From Pseudonocardia sp. T1-2H (GTDB lineage: Bacteria; Actinomycetota; Actinomycetes; Mycobacteriales; Pseudonocardiaceae), in the NCBI RefSeq assembly GCF_038039215.1, contig NZ_JBBPCL010000001.1, positions 4,216,001-4,280,000 on the forward strand: a stretch of 64,000 bases of DNA, in the 5' to 3' direction. The notes under the pieces are model-generated. The model saw nothing but the letters and a program-made list of their open reading frames with translations. It was not told the DNA's origin and ran no database searches. This document shows positions 1-9,026 of this stretch, piece after piece. Within the stretch, counting starts at the first letter, position 1. Every line of letters begins with the position of its first letter. The translations under genes were made by a program, and so were the position numbers.

Positions 1-311
1 TCCGGCGTGACGTGGGCGAGCACCTCGGGAGCGTGCCGCCACCGCAGCCCGTGCTGCTCCAGGTCGAGCTCGGCCAGCACCGGCGAGGCCGCGCCGAGGG
101 GGTAGAAGGCGCTGGCGACGTCCGACACGAAACCCGGCACGGTGAGCTCGGCACTGCGCACCGCGCCGCCGGGGGCCGGGGACGCCTCCAGGACGACCAC
201 CCGCCAGCCCGCGTCGGCCAGGACGTTCGCGGCGACCAGCCCGTTGTGGCCGGCACCGATCACCACCGCGTCGACCGTCTCGGCACCGGAGACGGGACCG
301 GAAGCGTTCAT
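1..311 (-). CDS. FAD-dependent oxidoreductase, phytoene desaturase-like, N-terminal part
   Basis: Only the first 103 residues lie in the window; the gene runs off the left edge. A dinucleotide-binding motif VVIGAGHNGLVAA sits near residues 15-27, followed about 20 residues later by an acidic residue (VVVLEAS) that would hold the adenosine ribose, then PGGAVRSAEL, which is typical of phytoene desaturase/carotenoid isomerase-type flavoproteins. Such enzymes oxidise or isomerise polyene or other hydrophobic substrates with FAD; the substrate here cannot be told. The start at 311 is preceded by AGGAC at ribosome-binding distance. An in-frame ATG six codons upstream (329) is an alternative with no visible binding site. 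Confidence 0.8.
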   Translation of the reverse strand, partial: MNASGPVSGAETVDAVVIGAGHNGLVAANVLADAGWRVVVLEASPAPGGAVRSAELTVPGFVSDVASAFYPLGAASPVLAELDLEQHGLRWRHAPEVLAHVTP

Positions 312-438
312 GGGGACGTCCTGCGTCATGCGGCCGTATACCCCGACCAGGCCTTTTCAAGCGGGACCCGCGCGCGACGAGGCGCCCGGCGGTCCCGCTC
401 CGCGGTGCGGTGCCGGCGGTACCGGCACCGCACCGGGG

Positions 439-726
439 TCAGGAACGCGGGAGGACCCGGACCACGCTGCCGTGCGCGTCCACGACGTCGGCCGACTCGT
501 CGTCGAGCCACACCCCGTTGCTCGCGAGGTAGCGGAAGCGGTGCTCCCCCGGCGCGAGCACGACCGAGACGCTGCGGCTGCCGTTGCGCCGCGGGATCAG
601 CTCGTGCCGTCCGGGCTCCCAGGAGTTGAAGTCTCCGACGACGCTGACCGGACCGGCGGGCTCGTCGTTCGTGAGGCGAAAGGTGATCCGGTTCTTTCCA
701 CCGAAAAGCGGCGTGCGCGCGAGCAA
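439..726 (-). CDS. CBM48 / isoamylase early-set domain protein
   Basis: A 95-residue protein made almost only of the early-set fold found in the glycogen-binding domain of AMPK and at the N-terminus of isoamylases. Visible hallmarks are FRLTNDEPAGPVSVVGDFNSW (residues about 16-36) and the later APGEHRFRYLASNGVWLDDE strand pair. Small stand-alone proteins of this type are common in actinobacteria and are presumed glucan binders; no catalytic domain is present. The start is TTG with a strong GGAGG five bases upstream, which decides it. It is monocistronic between divergently placed neighbours. Function beyond the fold is not known. Confidence 0.8.
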   Translation of the reverse strand: MLARTPLFGGKNRITFRLTNDEPAGPVSVVGDFNSWEPGRHELIPRRNGSRSVSVVLAPGEHRFRYLASNGVWLDDESADVVDAHGSVVRVLPRS

Positions 727-902
727 GACGACCTCCAGAAGGACCGGGCGAAGGCCCGGACTCTACGGGCCGGCACGGGGCGCCCCGCGGGAACGACATA
801 CCCGGGACACCCGGACGGACCAACTCCCACGGACGCATCCGACCGGGCGCCGGGCCCGCCGCGGACTCGCGCGGATCGGGCCCGGCTCCGGCGATCGTCA
901 GG

Positions 903-1421
903 TCAGCGCGCGACCCTTTCCGCTCGGCGGGGCAGCACCCACTCCGGGCGGGGGAAGTGGCACGTGTACCCGTAGGGGTACCGCTCGAGGTAGTCCTGGT
1001 GCTCCGGCTCGGCCTCCCAGAACGGCCCCGCCGGAGCCACCTCGGTGACGACCGTGCCCGGCCACAGGCCGGAGGCCTCCACGTCGGCGATCGTGTCCTC
1101 CGCGACGCGGCGCTGCTCGTCGTCGAGGAAGTAGATCGCCGACCGGTACGAGGTCCCAACGTCGTTGCCCTGGCGGTTGCGCGTCGTCGGGTCGTGGATC
1201 TGGAAGAACAGCTCCAGCAGGTCCCGGTAGCTCACCACGGCCGGGTCGAAGGTGATCTCGATGGCCTCCGCGTGCGAACCGTGGTTGCGGTACGTCGCGT
1301 TCGGCGTGTCCCCGCCCGTGTAGCCCACGCGGGTGGAGACGACGCCCGGGCGCTTGCGGATGAGGTCCTGCATCCCCCAGAAGCACCCTCCGGCGAGGAT
1401 CGCCTTCTTCGAGTCGCTCAT
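903..1421 (-). CDS. msrA: Peptide-methionine (S)-S-oxide reductase MsrA
   Basis: The 172-residue protein reduces methionine-S-sulfoxide in oxidised proteins in the cytoplasm, using thioredoxin as electron donor. The family signature GGCFWG is at residues 11-16 with the catalytic Cys13; it is followed by the expected [35 protein letters not shown] segment and by YFLDDEQRR and HQDYLERYP near the end. The reading frame is open further upstream, but ATG at 1421 with GGGAGAAG just before it gives the normal family length, so it is preferred. It stands alone; the C-terminal Cys pairs of some MsrA proteins are not evident. Confidence 0.95.
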   Translation of the reverse strand: MSDSKKAILAGGCFWGMQDLIRKRPGVVSTRVGYTGGDTPNATYRNHGSHAEAIEITFDPAVVSYRDLLELFFQIHDPTTRNRQGNDVGTSYRSAIYFLDDEQRRVAEDTIADVEASGLWPGTVVTEVAPAGPFWEAEPEHQDYLERYPYGYTCHFPRPEWVLPRRAERVAR

Positions 1422-1680
1422 GTGCTTCTCCCTTCCCTGTGTCGGCAGGTGCAACAACCGGGGGCGGCTGCGGTAATCCTCCCGCCGCCACGCCGGGCCC
1501 GGCCGCAGATCCAGCGTCGGGGACGTGCCGCGGACGCGCAAGCAGCACATCGCCGTGCGACGGGCCCCTGCGGGCCGATCGACGACTCGGTAGCGTCCGG
1601 GCCGACGAGCAGGCCCGGCGGCCGGGTCCGCACCAGCGCGGTCCACCGGCGGGCCCTACGACGAGGAGTGCCCGGCCCAC

Positions 1681-2337
1681 ATGAATGACCGTTCGGCCGT
1701 GATCTTCGACTTCGGCGGGGTCGTCACCTCCTCGCCCTTCGAGGCGTTCAACCGGATGGAAGCCGAGCGCGGGTTGCCGCACGACCTGGTGCGCAGGATC
1801 AACACTGCGAACCCGGACGGCAACGCCTGGGCGCTGTTCGAGCGGGCGGAGATCGACGGGGCCCGGTTCGACACGCTCTTCGCGGAGGAGGCCCGCGCGC
1901 TGGGGTACGACCTGCCCGGGCGCGACGTCCTGGCGCTGCTCTCGGGAGACATCCGGCCGCGCACGGTGGCGGCGATCGAGTGGCTGAAGATCCACGGCTA
2001 CCGCGTCGGGTGCATCACCAACAACGTGCCGTCCGGGCACGGCGCGCAGATGTCGGCCACCGCCGAGAAGGCGGAGGCGGTCGCCGCGGTCATGGCCCGG
2101 TTCGACCACGTGGTCGAGAGCAGCAGGATCGGCATCCGCAAGCCCGATCCGCGCATCTACGCGCTGGCGTGCGAGGCGCTGGGCGTGCGCCCGCACCAGT
2201 GCGTCTACCTCGACGATCTCGGGATCAACTGCAAGCCGGCGGCCGCGCTCGGCATGCGGGCGATCAAGGTGACGGACGAGGTCCAGGCGCTCGCCGACCT
2301 GGCGGAGGCACTGGGGCTGGACCCCGGGACGTTCTAG
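1681..2337 (+). CDS. HAD-IA family hydrolase (epoxide hydrolase N-domain type)
   Basis: A 218-residue haloacid-dehalogenase-fold hydrolase. Motif I is IFDFGGVV with the nucleophile Asp10; the second Asp of the DxD motif is replaced by Gly12, as in several YihX/soluble-epoxide-hydrolase-like members. Motif II is CITNN (Thr), motif III the Lys of IRKPDPRIY, and motif IV YLDDLGINCKPA. The substrate is probably a small phosphorylated metabolite, but the sequence does not show which. GAGGAG upstream supports the ATG at 1681. It is transcribed in the same direction as the following dehydrogenase, 89 bases away. Confidence 0.85.
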   Translation: MNDRSAVIFDFGGVVTSSPFEAFNRMEAERGLPHDLVRRINTANPDGNAWALFERAEIDGARFDTLFAEEARALGYDLPGRDVLALLSGDIRPRTVAAIEWLKIHGYRVGCITNNVPSGHGAQMSATAEKAEAVAAVMARFDHVVESSRIGIRKPDPRIYALACEALGVRPHQCVYLDDLGINCKPAAALGMRAIKVTDEVQALADLAEALGLDPGTF

Positions 2338-2426
2338 TAGTCGTGTCGCAGGTTGAGAGGGAGGGCCACCGCCCCGGCGCCGTGGGGGAGAATCCGCCGA
2401 CGGCCCTTCGACCGAGGAGCACGACC

Positions 2427-5238
2427 ATGGCAGAGCCGGCCACGATGCTGCGCACCCGGATCGGCGACCGGCTCGCGTACTCCCGCGACGCGTCGCACTT
2501 CGCGCTGGTCCCGGAAGCCGTCGCCGTCCCGGCCGACGCCGCCGCGGTCGGCCGGCTCTTCGCGGACGCGGCCGCCACCGGGGTCCCGCTCGCGTTCCGC
2601 TCCGGCGGCACCAGCCTGTCCGGGCAGGCCGGCACCGACGGCATCCTGGTCGACACCCGCCGGCACTTCCGGGACGTCGAGGTCCTCGACGGCGGGGCGC
2701 GGGTCCGCGTCGGCCCGGGCGCCACCGTCCGGCAGGTCAACACCCGGCTCGCCCGGTTCGGCCGCAAGATCGGCCCGGACCCGGCCAGCGAGAGCGCCTG
2801 CACCCTCGGCGGCGTCGTCGCCAACAACTCCAGCGGCATGGCCTGCGGCACGGTCGCCAACAGCTACGCCACCCTCGACTCGCTGGTGCTCGTGCTGCCG
2901 TCCGGTACCGTCGTCGACACCGGCGCCCCGGACGCCGACGAACGCCTGCACGCCCTCGAACCGGCGCTGCACGAGGGGCTGGGCAAGCTGCGCGACCGGG
3001 TCCGCGACGACGCCGTCCTGCGGGCGCGCGTCGAGCAGCAGTTCTCGATGAAGAACACCATGGGCTACGGGCTGAACTCGCTGCTCGACCACACCCGGCC
3101 GGTCGACGTCCTCGCCCACCTGGTCGTGGGCAGCGAGGGCACGCTCGCGTTCATCGCCTCGATCGTCCTGCGGACCGTGCCGCTGCTCCCCCACGCCCGC
3201 ACCGGCCTGCTCGTCTTCGACGACCTCGCCGCCGCCACCGGCGCCCTGCCCGCCATCGTGGGCACCGACGCCACCACCATCGAGCTGCTCGACGCGACCT
3301 CGCTGCGGGTGAGCCAGGCCGACCCGCAGGCCGACGCGATGCTGCGCGGGCTTTCCGTCGACCGGCACGCCGCGCTGCTCGTCGAGTACCAGGCGCAGAC
3401 CCCCGAGGAGGCCGACGCCCTCGCCGGCTCGGCCCGGGGCGTGCTCGGGGCCCTCCCGGTGGCCGGCCCCCGCACCCTCGCCGCGGATCCCGCGGCCCGC
3501 GCCGCGCTGTGGCACATCCGCAAGGGCCTCTACGCGACCGTCGCCGGGGCGCGTCCGACCGGGACCACCGCACTGCTCGAGGACGTCGTCGTCCCCGTCC
3601 CCGCCCTGCTGCCCACCTGCGAGACGCTCACCTCGCTGTTCGCGCGGCACGGCTACGACAACGCCGTCATCTTCGGCCACGCCAAGGACGGCAACATCCA
3701 CTTCATGCTCACCGAGCGGCTCGGCGACGGCGCCCCGCTCGACCGCTTCGCCCGCTTCACCGACGACATGGTCGAGCTCGTCCTCGGCCACGGCGGATCG
3801 CTGAAGGCCGAGCACGGCACCGGCCGGATGATGGCACCGTTCGTCCGCCGCCAGTACGGCGACGAGCTCTACGCGGTCATGTGCGAGATCAAGGCCCTGT
3901 GCGACCCGCGCGGCGTGCTCAACCCCGGCGTCGTCATCGGCGACGATCCCGGCGGGCACCTACGGCACCTCAAGAGCGCACCGGCCGTCGAGGAGGAGGT
4001 GGACCGCTGCGTCGAGTGCGGCTTCTGCGAGCCGGTCTGCCCCAGCCGCGACCTCACCACCACCCCCCGGCAGCGGATCGTGCTGCGCCGGGAGATCCAG
4101 CGGGCCCGGGTCGCCGGAGACACCGCACTGCTCGCCGAGCTGGAGCGCGAGTACCGCTACGACGCCGTCGACACCTGCGCCGTCGACGGCATGTGCCAGA
4201 CCGCCTGCCCGGTCCTGATCAACACCGGCGACCTCGTCAAGCGCCTGCGCGCGGAGCAGGCCGGCCCGCTGGCGGCCCGCGGCTGGACGGCCGCCGCCCG
4301 GCACTGGGCGGGCACCACCCGCGCCGCCGCGGCGGCCCTGACCGTGGCGGGTGCCCTGCCGGACCGCGTCGTCACCACGGCGAACAGCGCCGCTCGTCGG
4401 GTGGTCGACCCCGACACGCTGCCGCTGTGGTCCCCCGAGCTGCCGGACGGCGGCCGGCCGCGGACCGACGAGCCGAGGCCCGGTGCCGACGCGGTCCTGT
4501 TCGCCTCGTGCACCGGCACGATGTTCGGCGCCACCGGCGACCGGGACGACGAGGGCGAGCCGGGTGCCGCCGCGGCGTTCGAGCGGCTGTGCGCCCGGGC
4601 GGGTGTCACGCTCACCCGGCCCGCCCGCCTGGCGTCGCTGTGCTGCGGGACCCCGTGGAAGTCCAAGGGGATGACCGCGGGCTACGCCGAGATGGCCCGT
4701 CGCGTGCTGCCCTCCCTGTGGGAGGCCACCCGGGGCGGCGAGCTGCCCGTCGTCGGCGACGCCTCGTCGTGCACGGAGGGCCTGCGGCACATGATCGAGA
4801 CCGCGGACGACGCGCGGTACGCCGCGCTGCGGGTCGTCGACGCCGTCGAGTTCACCGCCGAGCACCTGCTCGACCGGCTGGACATCACCGCTCCCCTGGA
4901 CTCGCTCGCCCTGCACCCGACCTGCTCGGCCGTCCGGATGGGCCTCACCGAGCCGCTCCGGAAGGTGGCCGCGGCGGTCGCCGCCTCGGTCACCGTGCCG
5001 GACAGCTGGGGCTGCTGCGCCTTCGCCGGGGACCGTGGGCTCCTCCACCCGGGAGCTCACCGCCGCCGCCACCCTGCCCCAGGCGACGGAGCTGGCCGGC
5101 CGGTCCTTCGACGGCTACGCGTCCTGCAACCGCACCTGCGAGCTGGGGATGACCCGCGCGACGGGCCGGCCCTACCGGCACGTCCTCGAGCTCCTCGAGC
5201 AGGCGACCCGGGATTCCGTGGTGGCGGGCGACGGCTGA
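2427..5238 (+). CDS. FAD-linked / 4Fe-4S dehydrogenase (D-lactate/D-2-hydroxyacid type), frameshifted near C-terminus
   Basis: A fused GlcD-GlcF-type enzyme of about 936 residues once the frame is restored. The N-terminal half is a PCMH FAD-binding domain (FRSGGTSLSGQ near residues 56-66) with the C-terminal FAD-oxidase cap. Around residue 527 a ferredoxin-like pair of cysteine clusters follows (CVECGFCEPVCPSRD and CAVDGMCQTACPV), then CCG domains (SLCCGTPWKSKG, WGCCAFAGDRG). It would oxidise a D-2-hydroxyacid such as D-lactate and pass electrons through Fe-S centres to the respiratory chain. At 5051-5053 one extra G shifts the frame at about residue 875. The expected ending (ELTAAAT through CNRTCELGM to stop at 5236-5238) continues in the next frame, whereas the uninterrupted frame runs nonsense to 5339. 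GAGGAG precedes the ATG. Confidence 0.88.
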
Positions 5239-5299
5239 CCAGGCGGGCGCGATCCCGGCGGGGTCCGGATAGCCCCCTCGACACCGGGAGGCGCTCCGG

Positions 5300-6415
5300 T
5301 CAGCCCAGGGTGGCGCCGAAGAGCAGCCCGAGGACGTAGGTCGCGCCCGCCGCACCGGCGCCGATGAGCAGCTGGCGGATCCCCCGTCGCCAGGGCGGCC
5401 CTCCGGAGAGCAGGCCCACCGTCGCGCCGGTCCCGAGGAGTGCGAGCCCCACCAGCACCACCGAGACCACGAAGGCCATGGGCCCGGTGAGCCCGAACAG
5501 GAAGGGCAGGATCGGCACGAGGGCACCGGAGGCGAAGAACGCGAAGCTCGACGCGGCCGCGCCGAGCGCCGTGCCCACTGCCTCGTGCTCCGGCTCGGCA
5601 GCCCCCGTGCGCAGCGGGACCGCGGGGTCGTAGGTACTCAGCATCTCCCGCGACCGGCGCACGGCCTCGTCGGCGGACAGCCCGCGTGCCCGCATGACCA
5701 GGGCGAGCTCGTTCTCGTCGAGATCGAGGTGGGGCAGCACCTGCGGGGCGTCGTGCAGGGCCGGCGCGGACGCCGCGAGCAGCTCCCGCTGCGAGCGAAC
5801 CGACACGAACTCCCCCGCCCCCATCGACAACGCGCCGGCCAGCAGCCCGGCCAGCCCGGTGAGCAGGACGCTGGTCGCCGTCACCCCGGCGCCGGCGACG
5901 CCCAGGACCAACGCCAGGTTGCTGACGAGCCCGTCGTTGGCCCCGAAGACCGCCGCCCGGAACGTCCCCGAGACGCGGGCGCGGCCCCGGGCCGCCAACC
6001 CCCGCAGCACCTCCTCGTGCACCCGCTCGTCGGCCGCCATCGCCGCGGTCGCCTCCGGGTCGGTGGCGTACGGCGAGCGACTCTCGGCCCGTTGGGCCAA
6101 CGCCAGCACGAACACCGAACCGAACCGGCGGGCCAGCAACGCGAGCAGCCGGCTGCGCAGGCTGCCGGGCGGGATCCGGCCGGGATCGTCCCCGAGCAGC
6201 CGCACCCAGTGCGCGGCGTGCCGTTCCTCGGCGCGGGCCAGCTCGAGGAGGATCTCCCGGTCCTCCCCGGTCCGGCGGCCGGCGAGGTCGCGGTACACCG
6301 CGGCCTCGGCCCGTTCGTCGGCCAGCCGTCGACGCCGGCGGCGGATCGCGGATCGCGACGCCGGGCGCCCGGGATCACCGTCGGTCCGCCGCACCGGAGA
6401 TCCCCGGTCGTCCAT
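5300..6415 (-). CDS. Membrane iron transporter with N-terminal ferritin-like domain (MbfA/VIT1 type)
   Basis: The 371-residue protein joins a ferritin/rubrerythrin-like domain (residues about 30-145, with the iron-ligand helices ELARAEERHAAHW and MAADERVHEEVL) to a CCC1/VIT1 membrane domain. The VIT1 signature FRAAVFGANDGLVSNLALVLGVAGAG starts near residue 152, and hydrophobic segments follow at the C-terminus (LVPILPFLFGLTGPMAF and later). Homologous MbfA proteins export iron and protect against iron/peroxide stress in alphaproteobacteria. The same role at the cytoplasmic membrane is inferred here. The start at 6415 has no strong binding site, so the first 30 Arg-rich residues are less certain. 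Confidence 0.87.
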   Translation of the reverse strand: MDDRGSPVRRTDGDPGRPASRSAIRRRRRRLADERAEAAVYRDLAGRRTGEDREILLELARAEERHAAHWVRLLGDDPGRIPPGSLRSRLLALLARRFGSVFVLALAQRAESRSPYATDPEATAAMAADERVHEEVLRGLAARGRARVSGTFRAAVFGANDGLVSNLALVLGVAGAGVTATSVLLTGLAGLLAGALSMGAGEFVSVRSQRELLAASAPALHDAPQVLPHLDLDENELALVMRARGLSADEAVRRSREMLSTYDPAVPLRTGAAEPEHEAVGTALGAAASSFAFFASGALVPILPFLFGLTGPMAFVVSVVLVGLALLGTGATVGLLSGGPPWRRGIRQLLIGAGAAGATYVLGLLFGATLG

Positions 6416-6491
6416 CCCGCACCGCCGTCCTCGCAGAGTGTCCTGACCCGCAGAGTGGCACGGCCGCTCGCCCGGGAAACGTCGAGGGCGG

Positions 6492-7307
6492 TCAACGCTC
6501 GTCGCTGCGCATCCGGAACCCCGCGCTCAGCTGTGCCACCCATCCGTCGAGGTGCGGCTCCGCGGGCGGATAGTGGTGGAGGACCAGCGGGTCGTGGCCG
6601 GGGACGATGTCCTCGGGGGAGTCGACGAGTCCCGGGAGGCGACGCGCGTAGGCGTCGAGGAGCTGCTCCGGATCGTGGGTGACGGCGAAGACGCGCCGCT
6701 GCTGCATGTTGGCGTAGAAGTGCGCGGCGTCCGACGCGAGGAGGAGCGGGCCCCCGGCGGTCCGGACCCGGACGACCTGGGTGCCCGCCGTGTGCCCGCC
6801 CACCAGGTGGACGCTGATGCCGGGGAAGAGCTCCTCGTCCGGACCGCAGAAGTGCACCCGCCGGCCGTGCACGAGGTGGACCAGCGCGGCGAGGTCGTCC
6901 GGGACGTAGGCGGAGGATCGTCCGGGGTCCGTCATCGCCGGGCCGACGGCGAAGTGCACCTCCCGCTCCTGGACATGGAAAGTGGCGCGGTCGAACAGGC
7001 CGAGGTTGCCGGCGTGGTCGTAGTGCAGGTGCGTGAGGACCACGTCGTCCACCTGGGACGGGTCCACGCCGACGGCGCGCAGTCCGTCCGGGACCGGCCG
7101 GGTGATCGTCCGGCCACGGAGCCGGGCCTGGTCGGGCCCGAACCCGGTGTCGACGACGACGGTGCGCTGCCGGTTGGCGACGACCCAGACGAAGTAGTCC
7201 ATCGGCATCGGCCCGTCCCACGCGCAGGGCCCGAGGAAGTTCTCCGCCGCCGTCCGGTCGACCCGCCCGTAGCGGATCGCGTGGACGTCGTAGGTGTCGT
7301 CGTTCAT
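6492..7307 (-). CDS. MBL-fold metallohydrolase, lactonase-like
   Basis: The 271-residue protein has the zinc signature LTHLHYDHAGNLG (HxHxDH), plus the downstream His of VGGHTAGTQ, the Asp of LASDAAHFYA and the His of VPGHDPLV. The architecture matches AHL-lactonase-like hydrolases that open lactone rings. It is the last gene of a leftward operon with a 3-hydroxyisobutyrate-type dehydrogenase, a carboxymuconolactone decarboxylase and a cupin. A lactone intermediate of aromatic or alicyclic breakdown is therefore a more likely substrate than a signalling molecule; this is inference. Its ATG overlaps the stop of the preceding gene (ATGA), which indicates translational coupling. Confidence 0.85.
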   Translation of the reverse strand: MNDDTYDVHAIRYGRVDRTAAENFLGPCAWDGPMPMDYFVWVVANRQRTVVVDTGFGPDQARLRGRTITRPVPDGLRAVGVDPSQVDDVVLTHLHYDHAGNLGLFDRATFHVQEREVHFAVGPAMTDPGRSSAYVPDDLAALVHLVHGRRVHFCGPDEELFPGISVHLVGGHTAGTQVVRVRTAGGPLLLASDAAHFYANMQQRRVFAVTHDPEQLLDAYARRLPGLVDSPEDIVPGHDPLVLHHYPPAEPHLDGWVAQLSAGFRMRSDER

Positions 7308-8210
7308 CCGGCGGACCCGCCGCTGTCGTCCCGCACCTCGACCCCGGCCCAGCCTTCGACGAGCCGGACGATGCTCGTGAAGTCCGAGGCCGGCCCGAGC
7401 TCGCTGCTGGCCTGCTGCCACATCTGGCGGACGGCCGAACCGACCCGGAGGGGCACCTCCAGACCGGCGGCCTCCTCGGCGAACAGCCGTAGGTCCTTCT
7501 CCATGAGCCCGGTGGCGAAGCCGTGGTCGAACGTGCGCGGCAGCACCGACCGGGGGAACTTGTCCTGGGTGGCGCTGCTGCGCCCGGATCCGGCGTTGAG
7601 GACGTCGATCATCGTCCGTGGGTCGAGGCCGGCCTTGGTACCGAGGACCATGGCTTCGGACGTGGTGGCGAGGGCGGCCGCGGAGAGGTAGTTGTTGACC
7701 AGCTTCATGGCCTGGCCGAGGCCGGGTTCGGTGCCGACGTGGAAGACGCGCCCCAGATGGGCGAGGAGCGGCTCGACGACGGCGAGGGCGTCCGCAGGGC
7801 ACGCGACCATGATCGCGAGGGTGCCCTTCGCCGCGCCGCCCGTCCCGCCGCTGACCGGGGCGTCCACCGCGACGACGTCGCGCCGGGCCAGCTCGGCGGC
7901 GACGGACCGCGCGGTGGGGGCGCCGGTCGTCGAGAAGCTCGACGAGGTGGCGGATCCGGCCGCCGGCGGCGAGGCCCTTCGCGCCGAGGACGACCTCGCG
8001 GACGATCTCCGGGGTGGGGAGGCTGGTGAGGACCAGCTCGGCCCGGTCCGCGACCTCGGCGGCCGACGCCGCGGCCCCGGCGCCCAGGGCGGTCAGGCGC
8101 TCGACCGCCCCGGGGTCGACGTCGTGGACGACGAGATCGTGACCTGCGTCGAGCAGCCGGCCGGCCATGGGCGCACCCATGCGACCCAGCCCGACGAAAC
8201 CCAGTTCCAT
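7304..8210 (-). pseudogene. NAD(P)-dependent 3-hydroxyisobutyrate-type dehydrogenase, frameshifted
   Basis: Two frames together give a complete 301-residue beta-hydroxyacid dehydrogenase. The N-terminal frame from 8210 carries the Rossmann signature GFVGLGRMGAPMA and runs to GGRIRHLVEL. The other frame carries the substrate motif DAPVSGGTGGAAKG, the catalytic Lys region GQAMKLVNNYL and the C-terminal helical domain. The switch lies at 7933-7940. On the coding strand the sequence reads GAGCTTCTCG where GAGCTCTCG would restore an uninterrupted ELSTTGAPTAR. One inserted T therefore breaks the gene inside a GAGCTC hexamer. It may be intact in the living cell. The final TGA overlaps the next ATG. 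Family members oxidise 3-hydroxyacids or tartronate semialdehyde. Confidence 0.85.
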
Positions 8211-8232
8211 GGCGGATGTCCTCCTCGACCGG

Positions 8233-8613
8233 TCAGCGGCCGTCGGCCGCGGCGATGACTTCCTGCGCGATCCGGAACCCGTCGAGGGCTGCCGGGAATC
8301 CGCAGTAGGCCGCCACCTGGACCAGGACCTCGCGGATCTCCTCCGGGGTGCAGCCGTTGCGCAGCGCTCCCCGGACGTGGGTGCGCAGCTCCTGCGGCCG
8401 GTTCAGGGCCGAGATCATCGCGATGTTGATCAGACTGCGGGTCGCGCGCTCGAGGCCGGGGCGACCCCAGACGGCGCCCCAGCAGTACTCGGTCACCAGG
8501 TCCTGCAGGGGTGCGCCGAGGTCGCCCGCGTTCGCCAGCGCCGCGTCGACGTACTCGTCGCCGACGACCTCGCGGCGGATCCGCAGGCCCTCCCGGTAGG
8601 TCTCGTCGTTCAC
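8233..8613 (-). CDS. Carboxymuconolactone decarboxylase family protein (PcaC-like)
   Basis: The 126-residue protein has the length and sequence pattern of 4-carboxymuconolactone decarboxylase. It contains the segment LVTEYCWGAVWGRPGLERATRSLINIAMISAL and the diagnostic ELRTHVRGALRNGCTPEEIREVLVQVAAYCGFPAALDGF. PcaC converts 4-carboxymuconolactone to beta-ketoadipate enol-lactone in protocatechuate degradation. Whether that is the substrate here is uncertain because no pcaB, pcaD or pcaHG is present in the window. The GTG start overlaps the stop of the cupin gene (GTGA), and GGGAGG lies just upstream. A second GTG one codon earlier is possible. Confidence 0.88.
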   Translation of the reverse strand: MNDETYREGLRIRREVVGDEYVDAALANAGDLGAPLQDLVTEYCWGAVWGRPGLERATRSLINIAMISALNRPQELRTHVRGALRNGCTPEEIREVLVQVAAYCGFPAALDGFRIAQEVIAAADGR

Positions 8614-9008
8614 CACGACGCCTCCCGAACCCCGCGCTCGTAGTCCTCGTCGCTGACCTCGTGGAGCCACTCGGTGGGTCCGAACGAGAACGCCGTGTGC
8701 GTGAGCAGGCTGTCCGGTCCGGCTCCGTGCCAGTGGATCTCGCCGCCCGGCGTCCAGACGCTCTGTCCGGAATGGAGCGCGCCGCCGTGGCCGTCGTCGC
8801 GGACGACGAAGCCCGTTCCGGCGGTCGCGAGGATGAGTTGTCCACCCTCGTGGCGGTGCCAGTAGGTGCGGGCTCCCGGGGCGAACACCACGGTGTTCGC
8901 CACCGGGTCGTCGCCGGCCGCGGAGACCGGGTCTCCCCAGACGGTGCCGGTGAAGGTGTCGGTGCGCTGCGCGGACGGGCGGCCGGCACGCGCTCGGATG
9001 AGATGCAC
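8610..9008 (-). CDS. Cupin-domain protein
   Basis: A 132-residue single-domain cupin. The first cupin motif is recognisable as ARTYWHRHEGGQLILATAGTGFV (two His and a distal Gly-rich turn) and the second as GGEIHWHGAGPDSLLTHTAF. Such small cupins often pair with carboxymuconolactone decarboxylases, where they may bind metal and act as isomerase, decarboxylase or accessory subunit. The coupling here by a GTGA overlap with the next gene supports joint action. The product is cytosolic, with no signal peptide. The exact reaction cannot be read from sequence. Confidence 0.85.
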   Translation of the reverse strand: MHLIRARAGRPSAQRTDTFTGTVWGDPVSAAGDDPVANTVVFAPGARTYWHRHEGGQLILATAGTGFVVRDDGHGGALHSGQSVWTPGGEIHWHGAGPDSLLTHTAFSFGPTEWLHEVSDEDYERGVREASW

Positions 9009-9026
9009 GGTGATCCCCGGGTTCGG

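Noticed and set aside
2334..3959. 541-codon minus-strand open frame opposite the FAD dehydrogenase
   Set aside because: It lies antisense to a gene with clear FAD motifs. Its product is Gly/Arg/Val-rich without domains, as expected for the shadow frame of GC-rich codons.
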